Of a DNA stretch of 64,000 bases, positions 54,570-63,218 are shown in pieces. The translations under genes and the position numbers were made by a program. The stretch's first letter is position 1, and each line of letters begins with the position of its first letter. The notes under the pieces were generated by a model that saw only the letters and a program-made list of their open reading frames with translations, was not told the origin of the DNA and made no database searches. The stretch comes from Streptomyces sp. NBC_00659 (lineage in GTDB: Bacteria > Actinomycetota > Actinomycetes > Streptomycetales > Streptomycetaceae): contig NZ_CP109031.1 in NCBI RefSeq assembly GCF_036226925.1, positions 5,146,001 through 5,210,000 of the forward strand, in the 5' to 3' direction.

Positions 54570-55808
54570 CTAGCCCTTGGACGCGGAGGTCTGGGCGTCG
54601 GACAGGGCGGAGGCGGGGGCCTTGGCGCCGGAGAGGGCCGCTTGGACGGCAGTCCACATCTGCTCGGAGATGGTGGGGTACTTGGTGCCCAGGCCGCCGC
54701 TCGTGCGGCCCCGCGCCGACGCCACCGCCTCCACCCACGGCCCGAGCTTCGCGTTCGCCTTGACCTGCTGGGCCTGCACCGCGGAGGTGGGCGCCACATA
54801 GGTCAGCGTCGTGTCGCTCGCCAGGAGGTTCTCGGCGCTGGTCAGACAGGTGACGATCTTCTTGGTGGTGTCGTAGCGGCCGGTGTCCTTCTGCACGGGA
54901 ACGGTGACGAACTCCCCGCCGGTGGGGACCGGCGCCGAACCGCCGTTCTGCGCAGGGATGTTGACCACTCCGTACGGGAATCCGGCCTCCTCCGCGTTGG
55001 CGAGCTGCCAGGTGCCGTTCTCGCCGAAGGCGTACTCCCCGGTGGCGAACTCCTGCCAGCTGGTGGTCTGGGTGTTGTTCAGTACGTCCTTGGGGGCGTA
55101 GCCCGCGTCGACCCACTGTTTCCACAGGGTGAGGGCGGCCACGCCCTTGGCGGAGTCGAGCCGGGTGAGGTCCGCGCCGGCTCCCCAGAACCAGGGCAGG
55201 AACTGGAAGCTGCCCTCCTCGGTGTTGATCGCCGAGAAGGTGATGCCCTTCTTGCCCGCCGCCTTGATCTTCTTGAGGGCCGCCGTCAGGGACGCCCAGT
55301 CCTTGATGCCGGCCGGGTCCACGTGCGCGGCGGAGAGAACGTCTTTGTTGTAGTAGAGGGCGAGGGTGTTGGCGCCGATGGGGACGCCGTAGGCCGCGTC
55401 GTCGAGGGTGCCCGCGCCGATGATGTTCTTCTGGATCGAGGCCGTGTCGAGGCCGAGGTCGCTGGTCCTGGTGAGGATGCCCGCCTCCACGAGGGTGGAG
55501 ACGACCGGGTTGTCGACCAGCATCACGTCGGGCGCGTTGCCCTGCTGGGCGGCGAGCAGCGCCTTGTTGCCCAGGTCCGTGGTGTCGTACGCGGTGCGCT
55601 TGATCTTGACCCCGGCGTCGGTGCCGCAGGCGGTGACGCGCTTGCCCCAGTCGGACGAGGCGTCGAACTGCGGGTACGGGTCCCAGAAGGTGTACGTCGA
55701 GGACGTACCGGACGAGGAGGAGCCGGAGCCGCCGCCGCACGCGGTGACGGTGGCGAGGGCACAGGCGGTGGCTATGGCTGCGGTCAGGGTGCGGCGGGTG
55801 CTTCTCAC
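54570..55808 (-). CDS. Carbohydrate ABC transporter substrate-binding lipoprotein
   Basis: A 412-residue exported lipoprotein of the MalE/UgpB class. The signal peptide ends with TVTACGG (lipobox Cys24), followed by a Ser/Gly linker and the binding domain (TYTFWDPYPQFDASSDWGKR, LLAAQQGNAPDVMLVDNPVV, AAYGVPIGANTLALYYNKDV, EFATGEYAFGENGTWQLANA). GTG 55808. It precedes the two permeases on the same transcript and follows GH127. The ligand is probably an oligosaccharide released by the enzymes of this island, perhaps arabinosides; that is inference. Confidence 0.94.
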   Translation of the reverse strand: MRSTRRTLTAAIATACALATVTACGGGSGSSSSGTSSTYTFWDPYPQFDASSDWGKRVTACGTDAGVKIKRTAYDTTDLGNKALLAAQQGNAPDVMLVDNPVVSTLVEAGILTRTSDLGLDTASIQKNIIGAGTLDDAAYGVPIGANTLALYYNKDVLSAAHVDPAGIKDWASLTAALKKIKAAGKKGITFSAINTEEGSFQFLPWFWGAGADLTRLDSAKGVAALTLWKQWVDAGYAPKDVLNNTQTTSWQEFATGEYAFGENGTWQLANAEEAGFPYGVVNIPAQNGGSAPVPTGGEFVTVPVQKDTGRYDTTKKIVTCLTSAENLLASDTTLTYVAPTSAVQAQQVKANAKLGPWVEAVASARGRTSGGLGTKYPTISEQMWTAVQAALSGAKAPASALSDAQTSASKG

Positions 55809-55861
55809 GGGGTGACCTCGTTGTCGGGAGACGGGGAGAGAGACGTGCGAGGGTGCGCGGA

Positions 55862-57796
55862 TCAGGACGTGGGCAGCCAGACGCGCATCGCGCCGTCCTC
55901 GCGGTTGGCCCAGGCGTAGTAGGGGATCGCGGTGAGCTCGACCGGGTCGCCGGCCGGGGCCGCCGTGTGACCGGCGGGGCGGTAGGGCCACCAGGAGCCG
56001 TCGTCGGGGAGCTCGCGGCGGTGTCCGGCGGCCAGCACGGTGGTGACGCCGCCGAGCAGTTCGGGGCGCTGCTTGACGGCGAGCGGGCGGGCGGTGTCGA
56101 GGACGATGTCGTCGAGGCCGCCGCCCGGGTGGTCGGCCTGCTCCAGGCAGTACACGAGCGGGCCGCGTTCGATCGCCGCGCAGCCGCGTACGGCGTCCAC
56201 GCGCGGGTCGGCGGCGGTGAGCCGGGCGTCCAGGGCGAGTTCGAGGATCACCCGGTCGCCGGGGGTCCAGATCCGCTCCAGGCGCAGCCAGCCGTCCCGG
56301 ACGGGCGCGTTCGTGCCGTCGTAGGTCCGCTCGCCGTCGTGGACGCGGAAGGAGCCGCACCACTGGGGGATGCGGAGCGAGAGGGTCCAGGGGGTCTCGG
56401 GCGTCTCCTCGACGGTGAGGGCGATCGTGCCGTGCCAGGGGTAGTCGGTCTCGGCGTGTACGGCGACGGGGGTGCCGGCCAGGTCCGCGCGGTACTCGCC
56501 GGTGACGTACTGGTGGATCTGGAGACCGTCCGGGCCGGTGGAGGCGAGGTAGTGCTCCAGGGAGGCCAGCAGCCGCATGACGTTGGGCGGGCAGCAGGCG
56601 CAGCGGAACCAGCGGGTGCGGCGGGCCGACTGGTCGCCGCCGGGGTCGGTGTGGCCGTCGCGGACCTGGAGCGGGTTGACGTACAGCCAGCGCTCGCCGT
56701 CCAGGGAGACCCCGGCCAGGAAGCCGTTGTAGAGGGTCCGTTCGATCAGGTCGGCGTAGCGGGCCTCGCCGGTGAGCAGGGCCATGCGCCAGCTCCACTG
56801 GATGGAGGCGATGGCGGCGCAGGTCTCGCAGTAGGCGCGCTCGTTGGGGAGTTCATAGGGGTCGCCGAAGTCTTCCTCGTCGTGGTGGGCGCCGAGCCCG
56901 CCGGTGAGGTGGGTCTTCGTCGCAGCCATGGCCTGCCACAACCGCTCGGTGGCCGCGCGGAGTTCGGCATCGGCGGTCTCGGACGCCAGGTCCGCCGCCG
57001 CGGCCAGCAGATACAACTGCCGTACGGCGTGGCCCTCCACGGTGGTCGCCTCGCGCACCGGGACCCGGTCCTGGCAGTAGGCCTCGCCGCCGAGCAGGCC
57101 GTGGCCGTGCCGGTCGACGAAGTAGCCGGCCAGGTCGAGGTAGCGGCGTTCGCCGGTCTCCCGGTAGAGCTCGACCAGGGCGGTCTCGATCTCGGGGTGG
57201 CCGTCGATGCCGTCCAAGGGTTTCCCGCTGTCGGGGAGGCCGAACACCGTGTCGATGTGGTCGGCGAAACGGCGGGCCACGTCGAGGAGTTCGGGGCGCC
57301 CGGTGGTGCGGTGGTGGGCCACGGCCGCCTGGATGAGGTGGCCGGCGCAGTACAGCTCGTGGCCCCAGCGCAGATCCTGGTAGCGCTCGCCGTTCCCGCG
57401 CAGCTGGAACCACGTGTTGAGATAGCCGTCGGGCTGCTGGGCCGCGGCGACCAGGGCGATGATCCGGTCCACCTCGGCGGCGAGGGCGCCCGTGGGTTCC
57501 CCGGCCAGCCGCCAGGCGGCGGCCTCCAGCCACTTGTAGACGTCGGTGTCGAGGAACGGGTACGCGCCCTGGAACACTCCCTCGGCCGTGCCCGCCGCCA
57601 GCCGCAGGTTGTGCAGGTTGCCCGCCGACTCCAGCAGGTCCGGGCCCTGGGGGACGGAGGTGCGCGCGTTGACCTCACGGCGGGTGTGCCAGAAGCCGCC
57701 GCCGATGGTGGCGGGCGCAGGGCGCAGCGCGCCACGGGCACCGGGAGTGGGGTGGACGGGTCCCGTGCCGGGGCGGGCGGAGCGTGTGCGGGGCAT
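55862..57796 (-). CDS. Glycoside hydrolase family 127 (beta-L-arabinofuranosidase-like)
   Basis: A 644-residue cytoplasmic enzyme of the former DUF1680 family. The (alpha/alpha)6 barrel carries the Zn/Cys site: E and C in YCETCAAI, and the Cys pair CC in FRCACCPPNVMR, corresponding to the known nucleophile and ligand cysteines of HypBA1. Early motifs are GGFWHTRREVN, QGAYPFLDTDVYKWLEAAA and QPDGYLNTWFQL; the C-terminal part is beta-rich. It probably releases L-arabinose from imported oligosaccharide. ATG 57796 with GGAGAA upstream; the longer frame runs into the operator region. It is the first gene of the minus-strand operon, divergent from the LacI gene. Confidence 0.9.
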   Translation of the reverse strand: MPRTRSARPGTGPVHPTPGARGALRPAPATIGGGFWHTRREVNARTSVPQGPDLLESAGNLHNLRLAAGTAEGVFQGAYPFLDTDVYKWLEAAAWRLAGEPTGALAAEVDRIIALVAAAQQPDGYLNTWFQLRGNGERYQDLRWGHELYCAGHLIQAAVAHHRTTGRPELLDVARRFADHIDTVFGLPDSGKPLDGIDGHPEIETALVELYRETGERRYLDLAGYFVDRHGHGLLGGEAYCQDRVPVREATTVEGHAVRQLYLLAAAADLASETADAELRAATERLWQAMAATKTHLTGGLGAHHDEEDFGDPYELPNERAYCETCAAIASIQWSWRMALLTGEARYADLIERTLYNGFLAGVSLDGERWLYVNPLQVRDGHTDPGGDQSARRTRWFRCACCPPNVMRLLASLEHYLASTGPDGLQIHQYVTGEYRADLAGTPVAVHAETDYPWHGTIALTVEETPETPWTLSLRIPQWCGSFRVHDGERTYDGTNAPVRDGWLRLERIWTPGDRVILELALDARLTAADPRVDAVRGCAAIERGPLVYCLEQADHPGGGLDDIVLDTARPLAVKQRPELLGGVTTVLAAGHRRELPDDGSWWPYRPAGHTAAPAGDPVELTAIPYYAWANREDGAMRVWLPTS

Positions 57797-58140
57797 GGTT
57801 CTCCGGTTCTCGTCGGAACGCGTTCGACGGGTCGTGACGTGTTCGAGGACGGGCACGGCAGGGCGCCCGGGTACGGGCAGGGGCGCGGCCGACTGCTCGG
57901 CCACGGGCGGCAGGGTGCTCGGGCAGGAGCCCGGTCGGCTGCTCGGGAACTCGTTTGAGCAACCGTTTTCCTGCCCGAAAGTAGAGGGGAGGCGGCGGGA
58001 GGGGTCAAGGGTCGCGGCGCAATATTTTCTCTGCCGCTCCGACTCTGGCCCGGATCCCTGGCCGCTGGCACGATGGGGTAGCCAATGTCGTCGACGAGGG
58101 CCGGTGCCGTCCTGGTCGACGCGAAGGAAAAGGATTTCCC
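57797..58140. promoter_or_regulatory. Divergent control region of arabinoside operon and LacI gene
   Basis: 344 bp between GH127 and the regulator. It contains GAACGCGTTC at 57816-57825, a perfect palindrome 20 bp from the GH127 start, an AT-richer AACCGTTTT segment at 57960-57968 and TCGTCGACGA at about 58089-58098 near the regulator. LacI-family operators are usually palindromes centred on CG, so the first is the best operator candidate. Confidence 0.5.
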
Positions 58141-59271
58141 GTGACTTCTGCTCCGCGTTCGTCCTTCGCCGGCCGGGCCAAGCTCGCCGACGTCGCCGCC
58201 CTCGCGGGGGTCAGTGTGGGCACGGCGTCGAAGGCGCTGAACGGCGGCGGGCGGATGCGGCCCGAGACCCGCCGGCGGGTTCTCGACGCCGTCGACTCGC
58301 TCGGCTTCCGGCCCAACCAGCACGCGCGGAACCTGCACACCGGCCGGAGCTGGACGGTCGGACTGATGACGACGGACGGCATCGGCCGCTTCTCCACCCC
58401 CGTGCTGCTCGGCGCCGAGGACGCGCTCGGCGCCGGGAAGATCTCCGTGCTGCTGTGCGACACCCGGGGCGACTCGATCCGTGAGCAGCACCATCTGCGC
58501 AACCTGATGGACCGCAGGGTGGACGGCATCATCGTCACCGGCCGCCGCACGGACCCGCGCCCGCCGCTCACCGGCGTCGACCCGATCCCCATCGTCTACG
58601 CGCTCTCCCCGTCCACCGACCCGGCCGACACCTCCGTCGTCTCCGACGACCGGGGCGGTGCCCGGCTCGCGGTGGAACACCTGCTGGCGGCGGGCCGCAC
58701 CCGGATCGCGCACGTCACCGGCCCGGAGCACCACGCCGCCGCCCGCGACCGCGCCCGGCACGCGGCCGAGCACCTCGGACGTTCCTCGCTGAGGCTTGCC
58801 ACCGGACGCGTCCACTTCGGCGAGTGGAGCGAGGCATGGGGGCGCCGGGCCGCCGACGCGGTGCTGCGCACGGCCCCGGACACCGACGCCTTCTTCTGCG
58901 GCAACGACCAGATCGCCCGGGGTGTCGCCGACGCGCTCCGCGAGCGGGGTGTGGACGTTCCCGGTGACATCGCCGTCGTCGGCTACGACAACTGGGACAC
59001 CATGGCGCTGGCCTGCCGTCCGCCGCTGACCACCATCGACATGGACCTCGCCGAGATCGGCCGGATCGCCGCGCTGCGCCTCCTGGAAGCCATCGACGCC
59101 GACGCCGAGGCCCGCACCGATGCCGAGACCCGCACCGACGCCGAGACCCGCACTGGCACCGAGGTCGGCACCGAGCCCGGTACCGAGGACGATGCCGGGG
59201 ACGGCGAGGGGCCGGGGCGCGGGGGCGTCCACACGGTTCCCTGCCGACTTGTGGTGCGCGAGTCGAGCTGA
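58141..59271 (+). CDS. LacI-family transcriptional regulator
   Basis: A 376-residue repressor. The N-terminal helix-turn-helix is KLADVAALAGVSVGTASKAL then NGGGRMRPETRRRVLDAV, followed by a periplasmic-binding-like effector domain (GLMTTDGIGRFSTPVLLGAE, DGIIVTGRRTD, AFFCGNDQIARGVADAL, IAVVGYDNWDTMALACRPPL, TTIDMDLAEIG). Near the C-terminus the repeats ARTDAETRTDAETRTGTEVG form an insertion of about 35 acidic residues before the final HTVPCRLVVRESS strand. The GTG is at 58141. It is divergent from the arabinoside operon, so it very likely represses it until a sugar binds. Confidence 0.92.
   Translation: MTSAPRSSFAGRAKLADVAALAGVSVGTASKALNGGGRMRPETRRRVLDAVDSLGFRPNQHARNLHTGRSWTVGLMTTDGIGRFSTPVLLGAEDALGAGKISVLLCDTRGDSIREQHHLRNLMDRRVDGIIVTGRRTDPRPPLTGVDPIPIVYALSPSTDPADTSVVSDDRGGARLAVEHLLAAGRTRIAHVTGPEHHAAARDRARHAAEHLGRSSLRLATGRVHFGEWSEAWGRRAADAVLRTAPDTDAFFCGNDQIARGVADALRERGVDVPGDIAVVGYDNWDTMALACRPPLTTIDMDLAEIGRIAALRLLEAIDADAEARTDAETRTDAETRTGTEVGTEPGTEDDAGDGEGPGRGGVHTVPCRLVVRESS
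59101..59157 (+). repeat. 18-bp tandem repeat inside the LacI gene
   Basis: GCCGAGRCCCGCACCGAY-type units encode AETRTD about three times (59101-59157) and then GTEVGTEPGTED. In-frame repeat expansion gives a flexible acidic loop in the effector domain. Confidence 0.75.
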
Positions 59272-59315
59272 CGGGTCGGGCCTCCGCTTCCGGTCCGGTC
59301 CGGCCCGCTCGGCGC

Positions 59316-59351
59316 GCCCGTCCCACGAGCGAGTGCCCGTCCCACGAGCGA
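59316..59351 (+). repeat. 17-bp direct repeat pair
   Basis: GCCCGTCCCACGAGCGA occurs at 59316-59332 and 59335-59351, two bases apart. It is intergenic, after the LacI gene. Confidence 0.95.
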
Positions 59352-59483
59352 CGCGGCTTGGGTCTCACTGGAGAGGGTGACGTCCGGGCCGCCGCCGTGA
59401 GCACGCCGTCGGCGGGGGGAATGGCCTGAAAGCGCACGTTCAGGTGCTTCTGCGTGCGTCGGCCGACGGACAAGGAGAGTGCG

Positions 59484-59774
59484 ATGCGCGTGATGCTCAG
59501 GGCGACCATGGACACGGAGAAGGCCAACGAACTCATCCGGAGCGGAAAACTTCCGCAGCTGATGCGGGAAACGATGGAGCGCCTCAAGCCGGAGGCGACC
59601 TACTTCACCACCCACGAGGGCAGCCGGGCCTGTTACATGGTCTTCGACCTTCAGGACAGCAGTCGGATTCCGGTGATCGCGGAGCCGTTCTTCATGGAAC
59701 TCGGCGCCCGGATCGACCTCTCCCCCGTCATGAACGCCGAGGACCTCCACAAGGGCCTGTCCCAGCTGGGCTGA
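59484..59774 (+). CDS. Small conserved hypothetical protein (ferredoxin-like fold?)
   Basis: A 96-residue protein: MRVMLRATMDTEKANELIRS, LPQLMRETMERLKPEATYFT, RACYMVFDLQDSSRIPVIAE, PFFMELGARIDLSPVMNAED. The pattern beta-alpha-beta-beta-alpha-beta suggests a dimeric alpha/beta barrel-like domain, as in DUF3303/YciI-type proteins, but I do not recognise the family firmly. ATG 59484 follows CAAGGAGAG. It is monocistronic, convergent with the next gene. Function unknown. Confidence 0.7.
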   Translation: MRVMLRATMDTEKANELIRSGKLPQLMRETMERLKPEATYFTTHEGSRACYMVFDLQDSSRIPVIAEPFFMELGARIDLSPVMNAEDLHKGLSQLG

Positions 59775-59856
59775 CGACCGGCCGGGCGGACTCCGTCCCC
59801 GCCGGTGCGGGGCCACGCGGGCACGCGGCCGGGCCCCGCACCGTGGGACGGCCGGA

Positions 59857-60507
59857 TCAGCTGAAGACGATCATGGAGCCCTGGGCGAGACTCCGGGTCG
59901 CGGCGGCGTGCAGGCCCAGCCAGACGTGACGCTCACGGGCGAAGGGGCTGGAGTCGTAGGGGGCCGGAGCGGCGGGTTCCTCCAGCTCCGTCGGGGCGCT
60001 CGGGGGCTGTGGTGGCGCCGGCGGATTCGCCGGGTCGATGCCGATCGAGGGGGCCACGAACTCGAGTTCGCGCAGGAGGACCTGGGACGAGCCCAAGGGC
60101 CCGCCGCCCGCGAGGAGTTCGTCGTTGGCCAGCGGGTGCGGGAACTCCACCGGAACGTAGGCGCCCGCGTGGTCGTAGTGCCAGACCAGATGGGACTGCT
60201 GGGCGTTCGTCTCGAACATCTCCAGCAACTGCTCGTAGTCGCCGCCGAGTTCATCGACCGGCGCCACCGCGAGCCCGCACATCTGGAGCAGGTACGCGCG
60301 GCGCAGGAAGTGCAGCGCGTCGTAGTCGAAGCCGGCGACCGGGGCCACGTCACCCGACAGTCCCGGCATGTACGCGTACACCGGTACCGGGGGAAGCCCG
60401 GCCTCGGCGAGCACCTTGTCGTAGAGCGCCAGTTCCTCGGCGAAGGGGTTGTCGGGGGTGTGGCACAGCACGTCGACGAGCGGGACCAACCACAGGTCAC
60501 AGGCCAA
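59857..60507 (-). CDS. Hypothetical protein with TTG start
   Basis: A 216-residue soluble protein. The start is TTG, supported by AAGGAGCAAGAGGAG 9 bases upstream. The sequence ACDLWLVPLVDVLCHTPDNP, FAEELALYDKVLAEAGLPPV, DALHFLRRAYLLQMCGLAVA and LVWHYDHAGAYVPVEFPHPL is followed by a Pro-rich linker (APPQPPSAPTELEEPAAPAP) and a short C-terminal segment. I do not recognise the family; it resembles small immunity-type or DUF1877-like helical proteins only loosely. It is convergent with 59484 and separated from the GntR gene by 200 bp. Confidence 0.6.
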   Translation of the reverse strand: MACDLWLVPLVDVLCHTPDNPFAEELALYDKVLAEAGLPPVPVYAYMPGLSGDVAPVAGFDYDALHFLRRAYLLQMCGLAVAPVDELGGDYEQLLEMFETNAQQSHLVWHYDHAGAYVPVEFPHPLANDELLAGGGPLGSSQVLLRELEFVAPSIGIDPANPPAPPQPPSAPTELEEPAAPAPYDSSPFARERHVWLGLHAAATRSLAQGSMIVFS

Positions 60508-60711
60508 CAGACGACTCCTCTTGCTCCTTGGGGTGCAGGGTGGTCAGGGCAGCGTAATGCGCGTGGCGGTCCTGTGAAGAGGGCGGTACGCAAGTAGGCC
60601 TCCCGACGGCCGGGGTCGCCCGCTCCCCGGGGACACCTCCCCGTCCCCCCGATCGCCCGCCGGGGGTGTCCTCAAACACGGGAACGGGACGATCCGCGCC
60701 CGGACCGCGGC

Positions 60712-61449
60712 TCAGGGGGCGTCGAGGCGCTCGATGAGGGTGAGCGCGTGCTCGTTGTACGCCGTCACGATCGCCCGCGCCCCGTCGGCGTCGCGGTGCG
60801 CGAGGGCGTCCACCAGCTCGGTGTGGCCGGACCACAGATGGCCCTTGAGATCGGAGACGTGGCGCAGATGCTGGACCGTGCAGACCCAGGACTGGACCCG
60901 CATCCGGTGCAGGAAGTCGGCGAGGTAGGCGTTGCCGAACAGGTTGCTGAGCTCGCGCCAGTAGCGGAGGTCGTAGCCGATGAGGATGTTCAGGTCGCCG
61001 GCGGTGGCCGCGCGCTGGGCCTCCTCGCCGCGGCGCCGGACGGCCGCGAGCTGGGCGAGCGCGCGGGGGTCGTCGGCCTGTGGCATGCCGCTGGCCACGA
61101 GGCTCTGGAACATGCCCTCCGTGATCAGGCTGCGCGCCTCGATCATGCCGCGGTAGTCGGCGCCGGAGTACTCGTGGACGCGGAAGCCGCGGTGCTGGTC
61201 GGCGTCCAGAAGGCCCTGGGCCGACAGGTCGACCAGGGCCTCGCGGACCGGGGTGGCGGACACGCCGTACTGCTCGGCGATCTCCTTCACCGTGAACTCC
61301 TGGCCCGGCCGGAGGCGACCCCCGAGCACCTCGTCACGGAGCGCGTCCGCGATCTGCTGCCGCAGGGTGCTGCGTGTTACGGCGCCACTGCCGCCGGTGC
61401 CGGCCATGGTGGTGGTCTCACTCCCCGTCGCGTGGGTGGGTGCGCGCAT
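60712..61449 (-). CDS. GntR-family regulator (FadR/FCD subfamily)
   Basis: A 245-residue regulator. The N-terminal winged helix-turn-helix is LRQQIADALRDEVLGGRLRP, GQEFTVKEIAEQYGVSATPV, REALVDLSAQGLLDADQHRG. An all-helical FCD effector domain follows (YRGMIEARSLITEGMFQSLV, HRMRVQSWVCTVQHLRHVSD, GHTELVDALAHRDADGARAI) with the His and Asp that usually hold a metal and an organic acid. ATG 61449 or 61407. It lies 152 bp downstream of the aminotransferase on the same strand and probably regulates it. Confidence 0.88.
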   Translation of the reverse strand: MRAPTHATGSETTTMAGTGGSGAVTRSTLRQQIADALRDEVLGGRLRPGQEFTVKEIAEQYGVSATPVREALVDLSAQGLLDADQHRGFRVHEYSGADYRGMIEARSLITEGMFQSLVASGMPQADDPRALAQLAAVRRRGEEAQRAATAGDLNILIGYDLRYWRELSNLFGNAYLADFLHRMRVQSWVCTVQHLRHVSDLKGHLWSGHTELVDALAHRDADGARAIVTAYNEHALTLIERLDAP

Positions 61450-61601
61450 CTACTCGCGTATCTCTACGAGCAGGCCACCATACGCCGTGGGGGCCGGCGG
61501 ACGGACTCCCCGGCACCCCCGAAGGGGCGCGGGGAACCGGTACGGCCGACCCCCACCAGGGGCGGGAACCCCTGGGGCTTGTCAGACAGGCCCCCCAGAC
61601 C

Positions 61602-62957
61602 TCACACCGTGTGCTCGTCCGCCACCGACAGCGCCGCGTCCAGGGCCGCCAGGCCCTCCTTGGCCTCGGCCTCGGTGATGTTGCACGGCGGTACCACGTG
61701 GGTGCGGTTCATGTTGATGAAGGGCCACAGACCGCGGGCCTTGGCCGCGGCACCGAACGCCGCCATCGGCGCGTTCGCCTCGCCCGACGCGTTGTACGGG
61801 ACCAGCGGCTCCCGGGTCTCCCGGTTCTTCACCAGCTCCAGTGCCCAGAAGACGCCCGTGCCGCGCACCTCGCCGACACTCGGGTGCCGCTCGGCCAGCT
61901 CGCGCAGCCCCGGGCCGAGGACGGTCTCGCCGATGGCGGCCGCCTGGCCGACGATCCCCTCCTCCTCCATGACGTTGATCGTCGCGACGGCGGCGGCGCA
62001 GGCCAGCGGGTGGCCGGAGTAGGTGAGCCCGCCCGGGTAGGGCCGTCTGGCGAAGGTCTCGGCGATGGCGGCGGAGATCGCCACGCCGCCCAGCGGCACA
62101 TAGCCGGAGTTCACGCCCTTGGCGAAGGTCATCAGGTCCGGCGTCACCTCGTAGTGGTCCGCGGCGAACCACCTGCCGGTGCGGCCGAACCCGGCCATGA
62201 CCTCGTCCAGGATGAAGACGATCCCGTAGCGGTCGCAGATCTCCCGCACCCCGGCCAGGTAGCCGGCCGGCGGCGTCATGATCCCCGCGGTGCCCGGGAT
62301 CGTCTCCAGGATCAGGGCCGCTATGGTCCCCGGTCCCTCGAAGGCGATGGTGTCCTCCAGGTGCTGGAGCGCGCGCTCGCACTCCTGCCGCTCGCTGTCG
62401 GAGTGGAAGGGGCTGCGGTACAGGAACGGCGCCCAGAAGTGGACGACACCGGCCGCGCCGCTGTCGTTCGGCCAGCGCCGGGGGTCGCCCGTGAGGTTGA
62501 TCGCCGTGGAGGTGGACCCGTGGTAAGAGCGGTAGGCGGAGAGCACCTTCGGACGGCCGGTGTGCAGCCGGGCCATCCGCGTGGCGTTCTCGACGGCCTC
62601 CGCGCCGCCGTTGGTGAAGAAGATCTTGTCCAGATCGCCCGGGGTCCGCTCGGCGATCAGCCGGGCCGCCTCCGAACGCGCCTCGACGGCGAACGCCGGC
62701 GCGAACGTGGACAGGGTCGCGGCCTGTTCCTGGATCGCGGCGACGACCTTCGGGTGCTGGTAGCCGATGTTGGTGAAGACGAGCCCGCTGGTGAAGTCCA
62801 GATACCGCTTGCCTTCGTAGTCCCAGAAGTACGACCCCTCGGCGCCGGCGACGGCGAGCGGGTCGATGAGCTCCTGCGCGGACCAGGAGTGGAACACGTG
62901 CGCGCGGTCCGCGGCCTTCACGGCGGCGCCGGCCTGGGGGTTGGGCTGAGGGGTCAT
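61602..62957 (-). CDS. Class III PLP-dependent aminotransferase
   Basis: A 451-residue omega-amino-acid:pyruvate/2-oxoglutarate-type aminotransferase. It shows SYFWDYEGKRYLDFTSGLVF, NGGAEAVENATRMARLHTGR, SYHGSTSTAINLTGDPRRW, VFILDEVMAGFGRTGRWFA (PLP-contact Asp) and the Schiff-base lysine in MTFAKGVNSGYVPLGGVAIS. It probably acts on beta-alanine, GABA, taurine or a polyamine; the substrate cannot be told. ATG 62957. The gene is followed by a GntR/FCD regulator, suggesting inducible use of an amine. It is divergent from the Ser/Thr kinase gene. Confidence 0.92.
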   Translation of the reverse strand: MTPQPNPQAGAAVKAADRAHVFHSWSAQELIDPLAVAGAEGSYFWDYEGKRYLDFTSGLVFTNIGYQHPKVVAAIQEQAATLSTFAPAFAVEARSEAARLIAERTPGDLDKIFFTNGGAEAVENATRMARLHTGRPKVLSAYRSYHGSTSTAINLTGDPRRWPNDSGAAGVVHFWAPFLYRSPFHSDSERQECERALQHLEDTIAFEGPGTIAALILETIPGTAGIMTPPAGYLAGVREICDRYGIVFILDEVMAGFGRTGRWFAADHYEVTPDLMTFAKGVNSGYVPLGGVAISAAIAETFARRPYPGGLTYSGHPLACAAAVATINVMEEEGIVGQAAAIGETVLGPGLRELAERHPSVGEVRGTGVFWALELVKNRETREPLVPYNASGEANAPMAAFGAAAKARGLWPFINMNRTHVVPPCNITEAEAKEGLAALDAALSVADEHTV

Positions 62958-63218
62958 GCGGCGAAGCGTAAATGTCCGCCGGCCGGGCGCGATATCGGCG
63001 TCCTGTCTGCGGTCGGGGGCTTTCCGCGACAGTCTGTCGGGCTTGGCCGGGAGGCCGCTCGGGGCGGTCCCCGGCGGGGGACGCCAAGGACAACGGTGGG
63101 ACCCGTTACCAAAACGGCACCAGTCGTGACGGAACCGTGGACACTGCCCCGCCCGATGCCCGGTACGGCGCACTATCCTCGGTCTGTTGCACACGTACGG
63201 GGGAGGGTGGGCACTGCC
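62958..63218. promoter_or_regulatory. Divergent region between aminotransferase and kinase
   Basis: 261 bp with no gene. CAACGGTGGGACCCGTTACCAAAACGG (63091-63117, written in part as GGGACCCGTTACC) contains an ACCGTTG/CGGTAACG-like partial symmetry and the only AT-rich words; promoters probably lie there and near 62960-63000. Confidence 0.35.
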
